NCBI RefSeq assembly: GCF_016107705.1
Contig: NZ_JAEHGC010000004.1
Coordinates: 186,001 to 250,000, forward strand
Direction of reading: 5' to 3'
DNA length: 64,000 nt
Source: Neobacillus cucumis
Lineage (GTDB): Bacteria; Bacillota; Bacilli; Bacillales_B; DSM-18226
Shown here: positions 41,970-50,565 of the stretch, in pieces
How positions within the stretch are numbered: position 1 is the first letter of the stretch
Layout of the letters: the number at the start of each line of letters is the position of its first letter
Notes under the pieces: model-generated
The model's input: the letters and a program-made list of their open reading frames with translations, nothing else
What the model was told of the DNA's origin: nothing
Database searches by the model: none
Translations under genes and position numbers: made by a program

Positions 41970-42416
41970 TTAAAGATGCTTATTTTCAATTTCAGTAATT
42001 TTGTTGACGCGATTGGCATGTCGGCCACCTTCAAACTCGCCTGTCAGCCAAATTTGCGCGATATCCCGCGCAAGACCCGGGCCAATCACGCGTTCACCCA
42101 TTGTTAAAATATTGCTGTCATTATGGGCACGTGTTGCCTTTGCGCTGAAAGTATCATGAACAATTGCCGCACGAATTCCTTTTACTTTGTTTGCCGCAAT
42201 GCACATGCCAATGCCGGTACCGCAAATTAAAATGCCTCGGTCAAACTCGCCGTTTGCTACTTTTTCCGCAACCGGCAGAGCATAATCGGGATAATCGACG
42301 GATGTTTCGCAGTCACAGCCAAAGTCTTGATATTCGATGCCCAATTCGTCCATTAAATGAGCGATTTCCTTGCGAATATTCACGCCGCCATGATCTGATG
42401 CCAATGCTACCTTCAT
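41970..42416 (-). CDS. rpiB: Ribose-5-phosphate isomerase B
   Basis: 148 residues. N-terminal MKVALASDHGGVNIRKEI, catalytic cysteine in GILICGTGIGM, and C-terminal LTGEFEGGRHANRV. It interconverts ribose 5-phosphate and ribulose 5-phosphate. It lies 25 bp before ywlG and downstream of ywlE, as in B. subtilis (ywlF). Confidence 0.94.
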   Translation of the reverse strand: MKVALASDHGGVNIRKEIAHLMDELGIEYQDFGCDCETSVDYPDYALPVAEKVANGEFDRGILICGTGIGMCIAANKVKGIRAAIVHDTFSAKATRAHNDSNILTMGERVIGPGLARDIAQIWLTGEFEGGRHANRVNKITEIENKHL

Positions 42417-42500
42417 AAAAAAACCCCCAGATTTAAATTTACTCTGCCTTCATTTTGACATACCCGGAGAAAAAGATAAAGTTCCTGCTATCGTAAAAAA

Positions 42501-42522
42501 GCCCCCCATTTAGATGGAGAGC
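42501..42522 (-). terminator. Terminator after ywlE
   Basis: GCCCCCCAT (42501-42509) with ATGGAGAGC (42514-42522), two mismatched or wobble pairs; TTTTTTAC follows on the minus strand. Confidence 0.7.
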
Positions 42523-42527
42523 AGCTC

Positions 42528-42974
42528 TTACTTATTCTTCGTTATTTTTTCAATAACTCTATCAATTAATTGTTCAAGCTCCTGAAAGGTTTCACGGTAG
42601 ATGGAAACATTTCCGCCATAGGGATCGCTCACATCTTGAAAGATGGTCTCGCCGGTGTATTCCTTCAGGGTAAAAAGTTTGGCCGCCGATTCCGGATAGT
42701 AATTCAAAATAGCTCCCTTATGAGATTCCGTCATCGTCAAAATCAGGTCCGCCCAACCTACTTCCTCTCCGGTCAGCAAACTGGATTGATGATTATGTAC
42801 AATTTTATTTTCCTCCAACACCTGCTTGGCATGTGCTGAAGCCTCATTGCCGTCAACCGCAAAAACCCCTGCTGAGCGAACCTCAATGCCTTCGAGGTCT
42901 TTATTTTTCAAAATCGCTTCTGCCATTGGGCTCCTACACGTATTTCCCGTACAAACAAATAAAATGCGCCGCAT
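42528..42974 (-). CDS. ywlE: Protein-arginine phosphatase
   Basis: 148 residues of the low-molecular-weight phosphatase fold. The P-loop CTGNTCRS has catalytic C8 and the Thr (T12) that selects phospho-arginine, and the general acid Asp is in DVSDPYGG near residue 119. YwlE removes arginine phosphorylation set by McsB and so counters the ClpCP degradation tag and stress regulation through CtsR. Position matches B. subtilis. Confidence 0.93.
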   Translation of the reverse strand: MRRILFVCTGNTCRSPMAEAILKNKDLEGIEVRSAGVFAVDGNEASAHAKQVLEENKIVHNHQSSLLTGEEVGWADLILTMTESHKGAILNYYPESAAKLFTLKEYTGETIFQDVSDPYGGNVSIYRETFQELEQLIDRVIEKITKNK

Positions 42975-43024
42975 GTTATTTGCCCCCCCTTTCTTTCTAA
43001 TATTTTAACAAATTACTGTCATCA

Positions 43025-43582
43025 TCACCAAAAAAGTGGGAGCAATTTTATCCCAAAAGCTAGTAGGATGGTACCGCCAAGCGCCTCGCTATAGGAGCCA
43101 ATCCAGCCTTGTACCTTTCTGCCGAGCAAGAGACCCGCCCATGTTTGCAATGTTGCTACAATCCCAAAGCATATAATAACCATAATGGTTTTGGCACCAT
43201 ATATTCCGAGTGTAAGGCCAAGGGAAAAACTATCGAGGCTTACGCTTAGGGCAAATACAAGTAAACCAAATCCAACCGGGGTTATCACTTTTTCATCGCT
43301 CTTTTTGAAGCTGCCCCAGATCATCTGCACGCCTAGAATGATGAGCAGCAGACCGCCGATTAGGGACGCAAAGGTACCGAATTTTGCCGATAAAAATTTC
43401 CCGGCCAAGATTCCTACGAGCGGCATCCAGACATGAAAAAGTCCAATGGTCAGACCGATTTTAAAAATTTGCCGCCGTCTGAGGCTGTACATCCCCATGC
43501 CGAGGCCAACAGAAAAGGCATCCATGCCTAGTGCGAGTGCCATTATTACGAGTGTAAGGATTTCTCCAATCATTGCTGACAT
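43025..43582 (-). CDS. mntP: Manganese efflux pump MntP
   Basis: 185 residues, six membrane helices in two repeats. The conserved intramembrane acid residues are in [15 protein letters not shown] and [16 protein letters not shown]. MntP exports Mn2+. It corresponds to B. subtilis ywlD. GGGGGCGGAG precedes the ATG. MntP genes often carry a yybP-ykoY riboswitch, but I could not recognise one here. Confidence 0.93.
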   Translation of the reverse strand: MSAMIGEILTLVIMALALGMDAFSVGLGMGMYSLRRRQIFKIGLTIGLFHVWMPLVGILAGKFLSAKFGTFASLIGGLLLIILGVQMIWGSFKKSDEKVITPVGFGLLVFALSVSLDSFSLGLTLGIYGAKTIMVIICFGIVATLQTWAGLLLGRKVQGWIGSYSEALGGTILLAFGIKLLPLFW

Positions 43583-43884
43583 TCTTTCTCCGCCCCCTTG
43601 GACTTGCTATTTCAACATATGCACGTCCACTGGCGTTTAGAAGTCAGACCTGAAGAGTTAGGGGAATTTTGTGAATCGGGGAAGAGGGTGGATTTTATTT
43701 GCCGCTTTTTTGAGTTATTTTCCACTTTGGCTACTTTATTTGCCATTCTAGTTATTTTCATTAAAAAGCAGGGCCCTGAAGCCCCGGCTCAGGTGCTTTT
43801 TCACCTGGAATCCCTAAAAACTGTCAATTTTAATTACCTTATCAGTAGTTCTTTATATCAGCCGCCCCCAAAGCAACCAAAAAA
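43583..43884. other. Gene-free interval with (T)TTATTTGCC-type repeats and a hairpin
   Basis: No credible gene. TTTATTTGCC at 43694 and again at ~43735 alternates with GTTATTTTCC-type units at steps of about 20, 21 and 16 nt. A G+C-rich hairpin (CCTGAAGCC/GGCTCAGG, ~43770-43790) flanked by A- and T-runs may act as a terminator in either direction. Confidence 0.6.
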
Positions 43885-43908
43885 AGCACCCGGTCCCCCC
43901 GAGGTGCT
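43885..43908 (-). terminator. Terminator of ywlC
   Basis: AGCACCCGG (43885-43893) with a partner around 43901-43908 ending GGTGCT; TTTTTTTGG follows on the minus strand. Confidence 0.82.
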
Positions 43909-43923
43909 TCAACAAGTCAACAA

Positions 43924-44979
43924 CTATTCCGAAATTACCTTATTCCCCGCCGCCTTCTCCAGCCGGTTCATGATCGCCAGACCAACTCCGCCCCTCGGGA
44001 ACATTTCACTAAAAATCACATCGACCTTTTCCACATTAAATCGACGCAATGTATCATAAAGCTCCGTTGCAACCGTTTCAAGCTCGGCCCTTTGTCCACA
44101 AGCAATCACAACATCCGCCGAAAATTTACTCTGATTCTCTTCTGTCGTCAGCACGCCGACTCGCAAACCCTTACTCAGCTTTTCATCCACAAGCCCCTGT
44201 AGAAACGACCGGCTTCCATCGACTAAATAAAGCGGTGCATTCGGTGCATAATGACGGTATTTCATCCCAGGCGATTTCGGCTTCAATCCACCCTCGCCGG
44301 CACCACTCTCAAGCGCTGGATCCATCCGAACCTCTCCAATCACTTCCTCAAGCTGCTCCTTTGTCACACCGCCCGGCCGCAAAATAACCGGAACCGCCTC
44401 CGTACAATCGACAACCGTTGACTCCACACCAACACCGGTCGGACCCGCATCCAGCACCCCGGCTATTTTCCCTTGTAAATCCTCGATTACATGCTCGGCA
44501 TGAGTCGGACTCGGCTTTCCGGAACTATTCGCACTTGGTGCCGCAATTGGCAGACCGCACGCCTTAAGCAGCGAGAGGGCGACCGGATGGTCCGGCATCC
44601 TCACCCCAACGGAATCAAGACCCGCAGTTGCTTTTTCCGAAAGCACGCCTTCCTTCTTTTTAAAAATAATTGTCAACGGGCCCGGCCAAAATGCCTCCAT
44701 CAAGCGCTCCGCCGTTTCCGGAATTTCCGCCACAAATCGACATAACTGCTCCCGATCCGCAATATGAATGATTAACGGGTTATCCCCAGGTCTGCCCTTT
44801 GCCGCAAAAATTTTCGCGACTGCCACGTCGCTCTCCGCATTCCCGCCAAGGCCATAAACCGTTTCCGTCGGGAGGGCAACCACTTCATTTTCGTGTAAAA
44901 AATGTGCTGCATCCACAATATGTGGATTATTTTCTAAGATATCCACATAGTTATCCACTTTCCAAACTTTCGTGTTCAT
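43924..44979 (-). CDS. ywlC: Threonylcarbamoyl-AMP synthase (Sua5 type)
   Basis: 351 residues. A YrdC domain (~20-205; ALPTETVYGLGGNA, KIFAAKGRPGDNPLIIH, PIAAPSANSSGKPSPT) is followed by the C-terminal Sua5 domain (~240-345). It makes threonylcarbamoyl-AMP for the t6A37 tRNA modification. A TTATCCACC sequence, a DnaA-box variant, coincides with the ribosome-binding site (GGTGGAT on the minus strand). It follows ywlB after a gap full of DnaA-box-like sequences. Confidence 0.94.
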   Translation of the reverse strand: MNTKVWKVDNYVDILENNPHIVDAAHFLHENEVVALPTETVYGLGGNAESDVAVAKIFAAKGRPGDNPLIIHIADREQLCRFVAEIPETAERLMEAFWPGPLTIIFKKKEGVLSEKATAGLDSVGVRMPDHPVALSLLKACGLPIAAPSANSSGKPSPTHAEHVIEDLQGKIAGVLDAGPTGVGVESTVVDCTEAVPVILRPGGVTKEQLEEVIGEVRMDPALESGAGEGGLKPKSPGMKYRHYAPNAPLYLVDGSRSFLQGLVDEKLSKGLRVGVLTTEENQSKFSADVVIACGQRAELETVATELYDTLRRFNVEKVDVIFSEMFPRGGVGLAIMNRLEKAAGNKVISE

Positions 44980-45201
44980 AGTTATCCACCTTTATATAAA
45001 AACAAAACTTCTATCGAAATTTGCCGAATCTAGGCACCTAGACTCATATTTTTCACATTATACGTTTGCAAGTATAAAAGAAGGTGTGGAAAAATACAAG
45101 TTTTGTCCACAAATTGTGTATAACTTAGTGGAAATAGTGGATAACTTTGCCCAAATATCCACATCTACAATGTAAATTTCAGAAAAATCGAGTTATCCAC
45201 A
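44921..45201. promoter_or_regulatory. DnaA-box cluster at ywlC
   Basis: Nonamers close to TTATNCACA: 44921-44929 (minus, 8/9), 44939-44947 (8/9), 44951-44959 (8/9), 44982-44990 (8/9), 45103-45111 (8/9), 45115-45123 (minus, TTATACACA, 9/9), 45136-45144 (minus, 8/9), 45155-45163 (8/9) and 45193-45201 (TTATCCACA, 9/9). Nine in 281 bp is far above chance. They span the 5' end of ywlC, the intergenic gap and the 3' end of ywlB. DnaA-box clusters outside oriC, one of them at ywlC, have been described in B. subtilis (from memory). Confidence 0.8.
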
Positions 45202-45611
45202 TTTAAAATATGTCGAATATGCTCAGACCCGTTCAATTCAGAAGGTAATTTCGTACGTTCAATCTCCTGAAAACCTAGCAAATTGAAAAATGGCAGAGCT
45301 GCCCGCTTATTTGTCGCCAAAAATAAACTTTCCATCCCCTTCTCCTTCGCAAGCTTCATCATTTGTTCCACAAGAATAAAGATTTCTTTTTCCGCCTGCC
45401 CAGGGGTTACCACCAATGATCGCAGCAAACCAAAGCCTTCAAACGCCTCGATTCCAAGTGTTCCCTTTAATTGTCCGTTCACATCCTCTAGCAGCAAAAA
45501 GTATTCAATCGTTTCGTCCGTTAGTCCGTCAGTTCCAAGGTTTGCCTTGATCAAGAACTCTCTCAATTTCCCCAAATCCTGTTTATTTGCCGTGCGAATC
45601 AATGCCTGCAT
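45165..45611 (-). CDS. ywlB: GNAT-family N-acetyltransferase (YwlB)
   Basis: 148 residues. GNAT acetyl-CoA motif region GFGLLRSLVVTPGQAEKEIF followed by LFLATNKRAALPFFNLLGFQEI. The canonical Q/RxxGxG loop is degenerate here (VTPGQAEKEI), so activity is uncertain. It matches B. subtilis ywlB by position, between spoIIR and ywlC. GGGGTGG precedes the ATG. Substrate unknown. Confidence 0.88.
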   Translation of the reverse strand: MQALIRTANKQDLGKLREFLIKANLGTDGLTDETIEYFLLLEDVNGQLKGTLGIEAFEGFGLLRSLVVTPGQAEKEIFILVEQMMKLAKEKGMESLFLATNKRAALPFFNLLGFQEIERTKLPSELNGSEHIRHILNVDNSIFLKFTL

Positions 45612-45705
45612 CTAAGTTCCACCCCATTTTTTAAGATTCTACTCTATGAATATGAGAAAATAGGAAAAGTAGAACAGATGAACTCTATTATTTTTAGAAC
45701 AAAAA

Positions 45706-45733
45706 AAGAACCCTTCCCATTGAAGGAGTTCTT
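45706..45733 (-). terminator. Terminator overlapping the spoIIR stop
   Basis: AAGAACCCTTCC (45706-45717) with GAAGGAGTTCTT (45722-45733); T7 follows on the minus strand. Confidence 0.85.
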
Positions 45734-46706
45734 AGTCAAAAAGCTTTTTCCACAATTCTACTACGAAAAATTTCACTTTAACCGGATCTTCGTCTTGAGA
45801 GGTATAAACAGGCGCTTGTTTCGAAGTTTCTGTTTTTGGAGCCGTCTGTTCCGATTTGCTTACATCCACAGGCTTTTCCACCCTATTTTTAACAGTAGGT
45901 TCAGACTTTTGCTCTTCATTACTAGTAGCAGGTACGGATTTTTCCTCAGTTACAGGCTCTTCTTCAACTTTACTCGTTGTTGTAACCGGATTTTGCTCAA
46001 CCTTACTATCTGTTGTTGCAGGATCTTCCTCAACTTTACTAGTAGAGGCCAAAGATCTTTGCTCCGTATCTGTGGATTCTTGCTCCTCAGACGCCACAGC
46101 CTTTTGCTCTTCCTTTTGGTCCACCACTTCTTCATTAGTTTTCTCCGAATCCCTCTGAACTTCCGACTCCGATTTTACCTTTTCATCAAACCCATCGCTC
46201 ACCGCAACCCCATTTGAAAAATCAAGAAAGCATAATGGCGGATATAGCACACACCACCAGTTTGCACCTTTTCCTTCACCGAGCGTAATTAAAATCGCTT
46301 GATACTCACCTGCAGGATATAAAAACTCGCCGTATAACTTTGTTGGAAACTGAACCTTCCCGAACTCCACATGCACTGCTTGTTTTGACCCTTTATCCGC
46401 AACCGTTTTTTCCGCAATCGCCTGAATTTCCGGTAGCTTCGACTTAATCACCGATCTTGCTTTATCAATCGAAGTTAAATCCTTCACCCAAACGGTAATT
46501 TTCGCATTCACCGCATCCCTTACTTCACGCTTCAACTGCTGGTCAGCCGGCACATCACTGTTTGCAAGAATCCTTAAGCGGATCGCTTCCCCCGGAATCA
46601 CCACAGACTCCTTCGCAATCGCTTCATTTTTCGGTATATATAAACTTAATATCGTCCCAAACGATAATATTAGAAGATACGCCCAAACCAATGTTTTACT
46701 ATACAT
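45732..46706 (-). CDS. spoIIR: Stage II sporulation protein R with acidic Thr/Lys-rich insert
   Basis: 324 residues from the ATG at 46706; a GTG at 46715 is possible. A membrane or signal helix (~5-25) precedes the SpoIIR core (VIPGEAIRLRILANSDVPAD, QLKREVRDAVN, GEFLYPAGEYQAI, GANWWCVLYPPLCFLDF). The usual protein is ~220 residues. Here ~120 residues (about 178-300) of low-complexity sequence with repeats of the type TTTSKVEE(D/E)P(A/V)T separate the core from the C-terminal VKVKFFVVELWKKLF. SpoIIR is made in the forespore and triggers SpoIIGA to process pro-sigma-E. A sigma-F-like promoter lies upstream. Confidence 0.92.
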   Translation of the reverse strand: MYSKTLVWAYLLILSFGTILSLYIPKNEAIAKESVVIPGEAIRLRILANSDVPADQQLKREVRDAVNAKITVWVKDLTSIDKARSVIKSKLPEIQAIAEKTVADKGSKQAVHVEFGKVQFPTKLYGEFLYPAGEYQAILITLGEGKGANWWCVLYPPLCFLDFSNGVAVSDGFDEKVKSESEVQRDSEKTNEEVVDQKEEQKAVASEEQESTDTEQRSLASTSKVEEDPATTDSKVEQNPVTTTSKVEEEPVTEEKSVPATSNEEQKSEPTVKNRVEKPVDVSKSEQTAPKTETSKQAPVYTSQDEDPVKVKFFVVELWKKLFD

Positions 46707-46733
46707 TCCTAGCACCGTCCCTTCGATATCCTC

Positions 46734-46762
46734 ATTGTGGACAGAAACTAAGAATCTTAAAC
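46734..46762 (-). promoter_or_regulatory. spoIIR: Sigma-F-like promoter of spoIIR
   Basis: Minus strand GTTTA (46762-46758), 15 nt, GTCCACAAT (46742-46734), against the sigma-F pattern GYATA-N15-GGNNANANT: one mismatch in each element. spoIIR is a sigma-F gene in B. subtilis. Confidence 0.6.
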
Positions 46763-46787
46763 TAGTAATTTTTAATATTTTTCAAAG

Positions 46788-46873
46788 AAAAGCGGAAGCG
46801 CCTCGTTCAGCCCCCAAATTGGGGGTCAGACCCCCGTTACGTTAACGCTTTACTTCACCGGGGGTCTGACCCC
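46788..46873. repeat. Composite repeat running into the 3' end of prmC
   Basis: On the minus strand it ends with GGCGCTTCCGCTTTTCT, the end shared with the elements at 60606-60818 and 61200-61403. Beside it GGGGGTCAGACCCCC (46821-46835) faces GGGGGTCTGACCCC (46860-46873), the same core as in the atp operon. The prmC stop codon (46850-46852) lies inside it. Confidence 0.8.
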
Positions 46874-47725
46874 TTTTCCGAAGCCAATTTCCGCAAACAC
46901 CATCCGGTCCTTACCGTTTATATCATTAACAATCTCCACTTTTACGTCTTTAAAGGCTTTTTGAAAAAGCTCCGCTACCGCTTCGCCCTGACCGGCCCCA
47001 ATTTCAAAGCCAACGAGCGCGACCGGAGCTAGAACACGAGGCAGCTCCTCCATAAAGCGGCGGTAAAAATCCAAGCCATCCTCCCCGGCAAACAACGCCC
47101 GGTGCGGCTCATGCTCCGTTACCACTTCAGACATCGTGATTATATCACCAGTAGGTATATAAGGCGGATTGGAAATCACGACATCAAGCTCTTCCTGAAA
47201 AGGCTGAAGCAGATCCCCTAGATAAAATTCAACGTCCGCCCCAAGGAGGCGGGCATTTTCTCTTGCCACTTTAAGTGAATCCTCGGCAATATCGGAGGCG
47301 GAAACATTTAATGTTGGATCCTCAAGCTTTAGCGTAATCGCAATTGCTCCGCTCCCAGTTCCGATATCCGCAAGTTTTTTCGTTTCTTTCGGTAGCCTTT
47401 TTACTCTTTTCAACGTTTCATAAACAAGCTCTTCCGTTTCCGGCCGCGGAATCAGCACTGTTTCATTAACGATAAACGTTCTGCCGTAAAATTCCTCTGA
47501 GCCGATGATATATTGAATCGGCGTTCCTTTCACATGCTCATGCACGGCTTTTTCAAATTGGTCCCAAACGGTTGGATCCAAATCCTCTCTGACATTTGCA
47601 AACAAATGTGCCCGCGACATTCCGGTGAAATGGCGGAGGAGAAGCTCCCCGGCATTCTCGTCCCGGTTAGATTTTTTTAAAAAAGAAGAAGCCCATTGAA
47701 GAGCTTCGTAAATTTTTTTACTCAT
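46850..47725 (-). CDS. prmC: Release-factor glutamine methyltransferase PrmC
   Basis: 291 residues from the ATG at 47725, which overlaps the prfA stop (AATGAGTAA), giving translational coupling; upstream ATGs at 47758 and 47734 are inside prfA. SAM-binding [13 protein letters not shown] and the catalytic NPPYIP motif are present. It methylates the GGQ glutamine of RF1 and RF2. The natural end appears to be VFAEIG; the last ten residues ([10 protein letters not shown]) are encoded by a repeat element inserted at the 3' end. Confidence 0.94.
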   Translation of the reverse strand: MSKKIYEALQWASSFLKKSNRDENAGELLLRHFTGMSRAHLFANVREDLDPTVWDQFEKAVHEHVKGTPIQYIIGSEEFYGRTFIVNETVLIPRPETEELVYETLKRVKRLPKETKKLADIGTGSGAIAITLKLEDPTLNVSASDIAEDSLKVARENARLLGADVEFYLGDLLQPFQEELDVVISNPPYIPTGDIITMSEVVTEHEPHRALFAGEDGLDFYRRFMEELPRVLAPVALVGFEIGAGQGEAVAELFQKAFKDVKVEIVNDINGKDRMVFAEIGFGKGVRPPVK

Positions 47726-48791
47726 TTGCGGCATTTTCCAATCTTCTTGCTTGGTCATCCATGATTAAAGCATCAATAATTTCCTCAAGCTTGCCTTCAA
47801 TGATTTGATCAAGTTTTTGAATCGTTAAACCGATTCGGTGGTCCGTCACGCGATTTTGCGGATAATTGTAGGTCCGAATCCGCTCTGAACGGTCACCGGT
47901 ACCAACCGCAGATTTCCTCGCTTGGTCAAGCTCCGCCTGAGCTTCCTGTTGGAACTTGTCATATACACGTGCCCGTAAGATCTTCATGGCTTTATCCTTG
48001 TTCTTATGCTGGGATCTTTCGTCCTGGCTGGTTGCGACGATACCAGTCGGAATATGGGTTAAACGAACGGCTGACATGGTCGTGTTAACGCTCTGTCCGC
48101 CGGCACCGCTTGATGCGAACGTATCAAAGCGGATATCCTTATCATTGATTTCAATATCAAACTCTTCTGCTTCCGGCAGAGTAGCAACGGTTGCAGTAGA
48201 GGTATGGATGCGGCCGCCGGATTCAGTTTCCGGAACACGCTGCACACGGTGGGCCCCATTTTCATATTTTAGTTTGGAATAGGCACCTGTCCCGGTAATC
48301 ATAAAGATAATTTCTTTATAGCCGCCGAGGCCAGTTTCGTTGGCATCAATCACCTCTGTTTTCCAGCCCTGCGATTCAGCATAACGGCTGTACATACGAT
48401 ATAATGTGCCGGCAAACAACGCTGCCTCATCACCGCCCGCAGCACCGCGGACTTCCATGATTACGTTTTTGTCATCGTTCGGATCTTTTGGAATGAGAAG
48501 AATTTTAAGCCGCTCTTCCAATTCTTCGATTTGCGCTTCAAGCTCATGAACTTCTTCTTTTACCATTTCGCGCATTTCAGCATCGAGCTTATCCTCAAGC
48601 ATGGCTTTCGCATCTTGAAGCTGTTCCTTTGCTTCTTTATATTGACGATAAGTTTGTACGGTTTCTTGTATATCAGATTGTTCTTTTGAATAATCACGCA
48701 GTTTTTTTGAATCATTAATAATTTCCGGATCGCTTAAAAGTTCGTTCAACCTTTCGTAGCGATCTTCAACAGATTGAAGACGATCAAACAC
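47718..48791 (-). CDS. prfA: Peptide chain release factor 1
   Basis: 357 residues. The GGQ motif lies in [12 protein letters not shown]. The codon-recognition region contains [14 protein letters not shown], with the PxT tripeptide (PET) of RF1, which reads UAA and UAG. It is encoded directly before the enzyme that methylates it, prmC. Confidence 0.96.
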   Translation of the reverse strand: MFDRLQSVEDRYERLNELLSDPEIINDSKKLRDYSKEQSDIQETVQTYRQYKEAKEQLQDAKAMLEDKLDAEMREMVKEEVHELEAQIEELEERLKILLIPKDPNDDKNVIMEVRGAAGGDEAALFAGTLYRMYSRYAESQGWKTEVIDANETGLGGYKEIIFMITGTGAYSKLKYENGAHRVQRVPETESGGRIHTSTATVATLPEAEEFDIEINDKDIRFDTFASSGAGGQSVNTTMSAVRLTHIPTGIVATSQDERSQHKNKDKAMKILRARVYDKFQQEAQAELDQARKSAVGTGDRSERIRTYNYPQNRVTDHRIGLTIQKLDQIIEGKLEEIIDALIMDDQARRLENAANE

Positions 48792-48891
48792 AGTTACTTC
48801 ACCTCAAATTTTAGTCCATAACATTCTAATTATAGTATAGGTGAAATGCATGCGTCAAAACCAAATATTACGGGAAAAATTTTAATAAAAA

Positions 48892-48918
48892 AACATGCCC
48901 TAAAAATCAGAGCATGTT
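48892..48918 (-). terminator. Terminator of the YhcN-family gene
   Basis: AACATGC (48892-48898) with GCATGTT (48912-48918) plus inner pairs; T7 follows on the minus strand. It overlaps the stop codon. Confidence 0.85.
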
Positions 48919-49366
48919 ATCTGCGGTCTTCCTGTACTCGTACTTCAATATTGTAGCGCGGCAAGGCTTGGACTAATTTCTTATGAAGTCGTGCTTCCGC
49001 ATCCACTCGCTGCTGTTCATTCAGCATGCCACTTTTATAAACATTCACCCACATCCGGTCACCATTAATCCAAACCGAATCTGTTCTGAATTCATGTGTA
49101 TCCCGAATGACCTTTTTCGCCTTCCTCACATCAATCCCGGTATCCTGTCCGCCCCCGGTACCACGGGTACTCGTACCTTCCAGGTTAAGAAAATTCGGAT
49201 TCTGATTCTGAACATCCTGGCCTACAAGGGGTTTCTTATACTTATTGGACATCTCATTCGGGGCACTGCGATCCTTGCGCAAATCATAATCTGCAGCCTC
49301 ATTTCCACACCCCGTAACCGCAAAGAGCATGGTAAGCAATAATGAAGGAACAATAAACTTTCTCAA
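48917..49366 (-). CDS. YhcN/YlaJ-family sporulation lipoprotein
   Basis: 149 residues. Lipoprotein signal with VTGC and C20. The body has IDVRKAKKVIRDTHEFRTDSVWI (in part) and RVDAEARLHKKLVQALP, the compact alpha/beta domain of the YhcN/YlaJ family found in spore membranes of Bacillus. It is a single-gene unit between prfA and tdk. Confidence 0.85.
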   Translation of the reverse strand: MRKFIVPSLLLTMLFAVTGCGNEAADYDLRKDRSAPNEMSNKYKKPLVGQDVQNQNPNFLNLEGTSTRGTGGGQDTGIDVRKAKKVIRDTHEFRTDSVWINGDRMWVNVYKSGMLNEQQRVDAEARLHKKLVQALPRYNIEVRVQEDRR

Positions 49367-49429
49367 TGTTTACACCTCCATTACTATCATTCCCATGCCC
49401 TCACTAACTTCTCAAGAGAATTCTTTCCA

Positions 49430-49476
49430 TTCGACAAAATTCGGGTAGTGCCTGGCACCACCCGAATTTTGTCGAA
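49430..49476. repeat. 47-nt near-perfect palindrome at the 3' end of tdk
   Basis: TTCGACAAAATTCGGGT on the left is mirrored by ACCCGAATTTTGTCGAA on the right; the centre is TAGTGCCTGGCACCA-like. One mismatch in 23 pairs. It lies 8 bp after the tdk stop and could terminate transcription or be a mobile short palindrome. Confidence 0.85.
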
Positions 49477-49484
49477 ACAAATAT

Positions 49485-50099
49485 CTACATTTTTGAAGCT
49501 GCTTCTTCCTGTTCACGATAGGCGTTTTTTGGGACTTCGTGGTGGTGACGGCAGCGTGGTTCGTAGGCTTCGGATGCACCGACCAGGATAATCGGGTCGT
49601 GGTAGGATGCAGGCCGGCCGTCGATTAGGCGCTGGGTTCGGCTTGATGGGGAACCGCAGACGGTGCAGACGGCTTGAAGTTTTGTGACGTGTTCAGCGAT
49701 GGAGAGGAGGGCTGGTACTTGTCCAAAGGGTTCGCCTCGGAAATCCATGTCAAGGCCGGCGACAATTACACGGTGGCCGCTGTCGGCTAGCTGCTGAACA
49801 ATTCGAACAATTCCTTCATCAAAAAATTGAACTTCGTCGATCGCAATAATATCGATGTCTGCCTCGATATGGTGCAGAATTTCAATGGAGTGGGAAATGG
49901 GCTTCGCAATAAAAGAAGAGCCATTATGGGAGACTACAGATTGCTCACTGTAGCGATTATCAATTTTTGGTTTAAATACAGCTATTTTTTGCTTGGCAAA
50001 TTGAGCGCGTCTTACGCGACGGATCAATTCCTCTGACTTTCCAGAAAACATACTGCCACAGATAACCTCAACCCATCCGCTTTGTTTCATTACATACAT
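49485..50099 (-). CDS. tdk: Thymidine kinase
   Basis: 204 residues from the ATG at 50099 (GGAGAGG 7 nt upstream). P-loop [14 protein letters not shown], catalytic region [12 protein letters not shown], lasso [13 protein letters not shown] and the zinc site CTVCG ... CRHHHE. It phosphorylates thymidine. Located between rpmE and prfA, as in B. subtilis. Confidence 0.95.
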   Translation of the reverse strand: MYVMKQSGWVEVICGSMFSGKSEELIRRVRRAQFAKQKIAVFKPKIDNRYSEQSVVSHNGSSFIAKPISHSIEILHHIEADIDIIAIDEVQFFDEGIVRIVQQLADSGHRVIVAGLDMDFRGEPFGQVPALLSIAEHVTKLQAVCTVCGSPSSRTQRLIDGRPASYHDPIILVGASEAYEPRCRHHHEVPKNAYREQEEAASKM

Positions 50100-50158
50100 A
50101 AAACGGCCTCTCCTTCCTAAAAGCAAAACCTAATAAAAATCTATATTTTTTCAATAAA

Positions 50159-50190
50159 AAACAGGCAAGTAAAGTTGCTCTTGCCTGTTT
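50159..50190 (-). terminator. Terminator of rpmE
   Basis: AAACAGGCAAG (50159-50169) with CTTGCCTGTTT (50180-50190); TTTTTATTG follows on the minus strand. Confidence 0.9.
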
Positions 50191-50203
50191 TGGGCGTTCA
50201 TAA

Positions 50204-50416
50204 TTACTGTTGTTGTGACTTAAGGCCGTATTTTTTGTTGAAACGGTCAACACGTCCGCCAGCTTCAGCGAATTTTTGACGACCAGTGTAGAATGGATGA
50301 CATTCAGAACAAGTTTCAACACGGATCTCATTTTTTACTGATCCAGTTTCAAACGTGTTACCGCATGCGCAAGTCACCTTAACTGTTTTATAATTTGGAT
50401 GAATTCCTGTTTTCAT
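50204..50416 (-). CDS. rpmE: Ribosomal protein L31 (zinc-binding form)
   Basis: 70 residues. Cysteines in TCACGNTF and [12 protein letters not shown] form the zinc-binding C+ type. Starts [16 protein letters not shown]. It ends at its own terminator. The zinc-free paralogue (ytiA type) is not in this window. Confidence 0.96.
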   Translation of the reverse strand: MKTGIHPNYKTVKVTCACGNTFETGSVKNEIRVETCSECHPFYTGRQKFAEAGGRVDRFNKKYGLKSQQQ

Positions 50417-50565
50417 TTTTTTCAGCTCCTTCCGCCCTGAATCTTTCGAAACAGAGTTATCATAAGTGCTTGTCTTAAACAGGCACTGAAATACTTAAAA
50501 CACACTGTACCCATTATAACAACGAGCGTTTACTTTTGCAAGCAAGGATTTTTTGGAAAAACTGT

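Noticed and set aside
43583..43923. yybP-ykoY manganese riboswitch upstream of mntP
   Set aside because: I looked for its paired conserved core and could not recognise it; the region is mainly A+T-rich repeats and terminator hairpins.
43598..44059. Plus-strand frame of 153 codons across the mntP-ywlC gap
   Set aside because: It overlaps the terminator of ywlC and the 3' end of that gene, has no ribosome-binding site and translates to low-complexity Phe/Leu and Pro runs.
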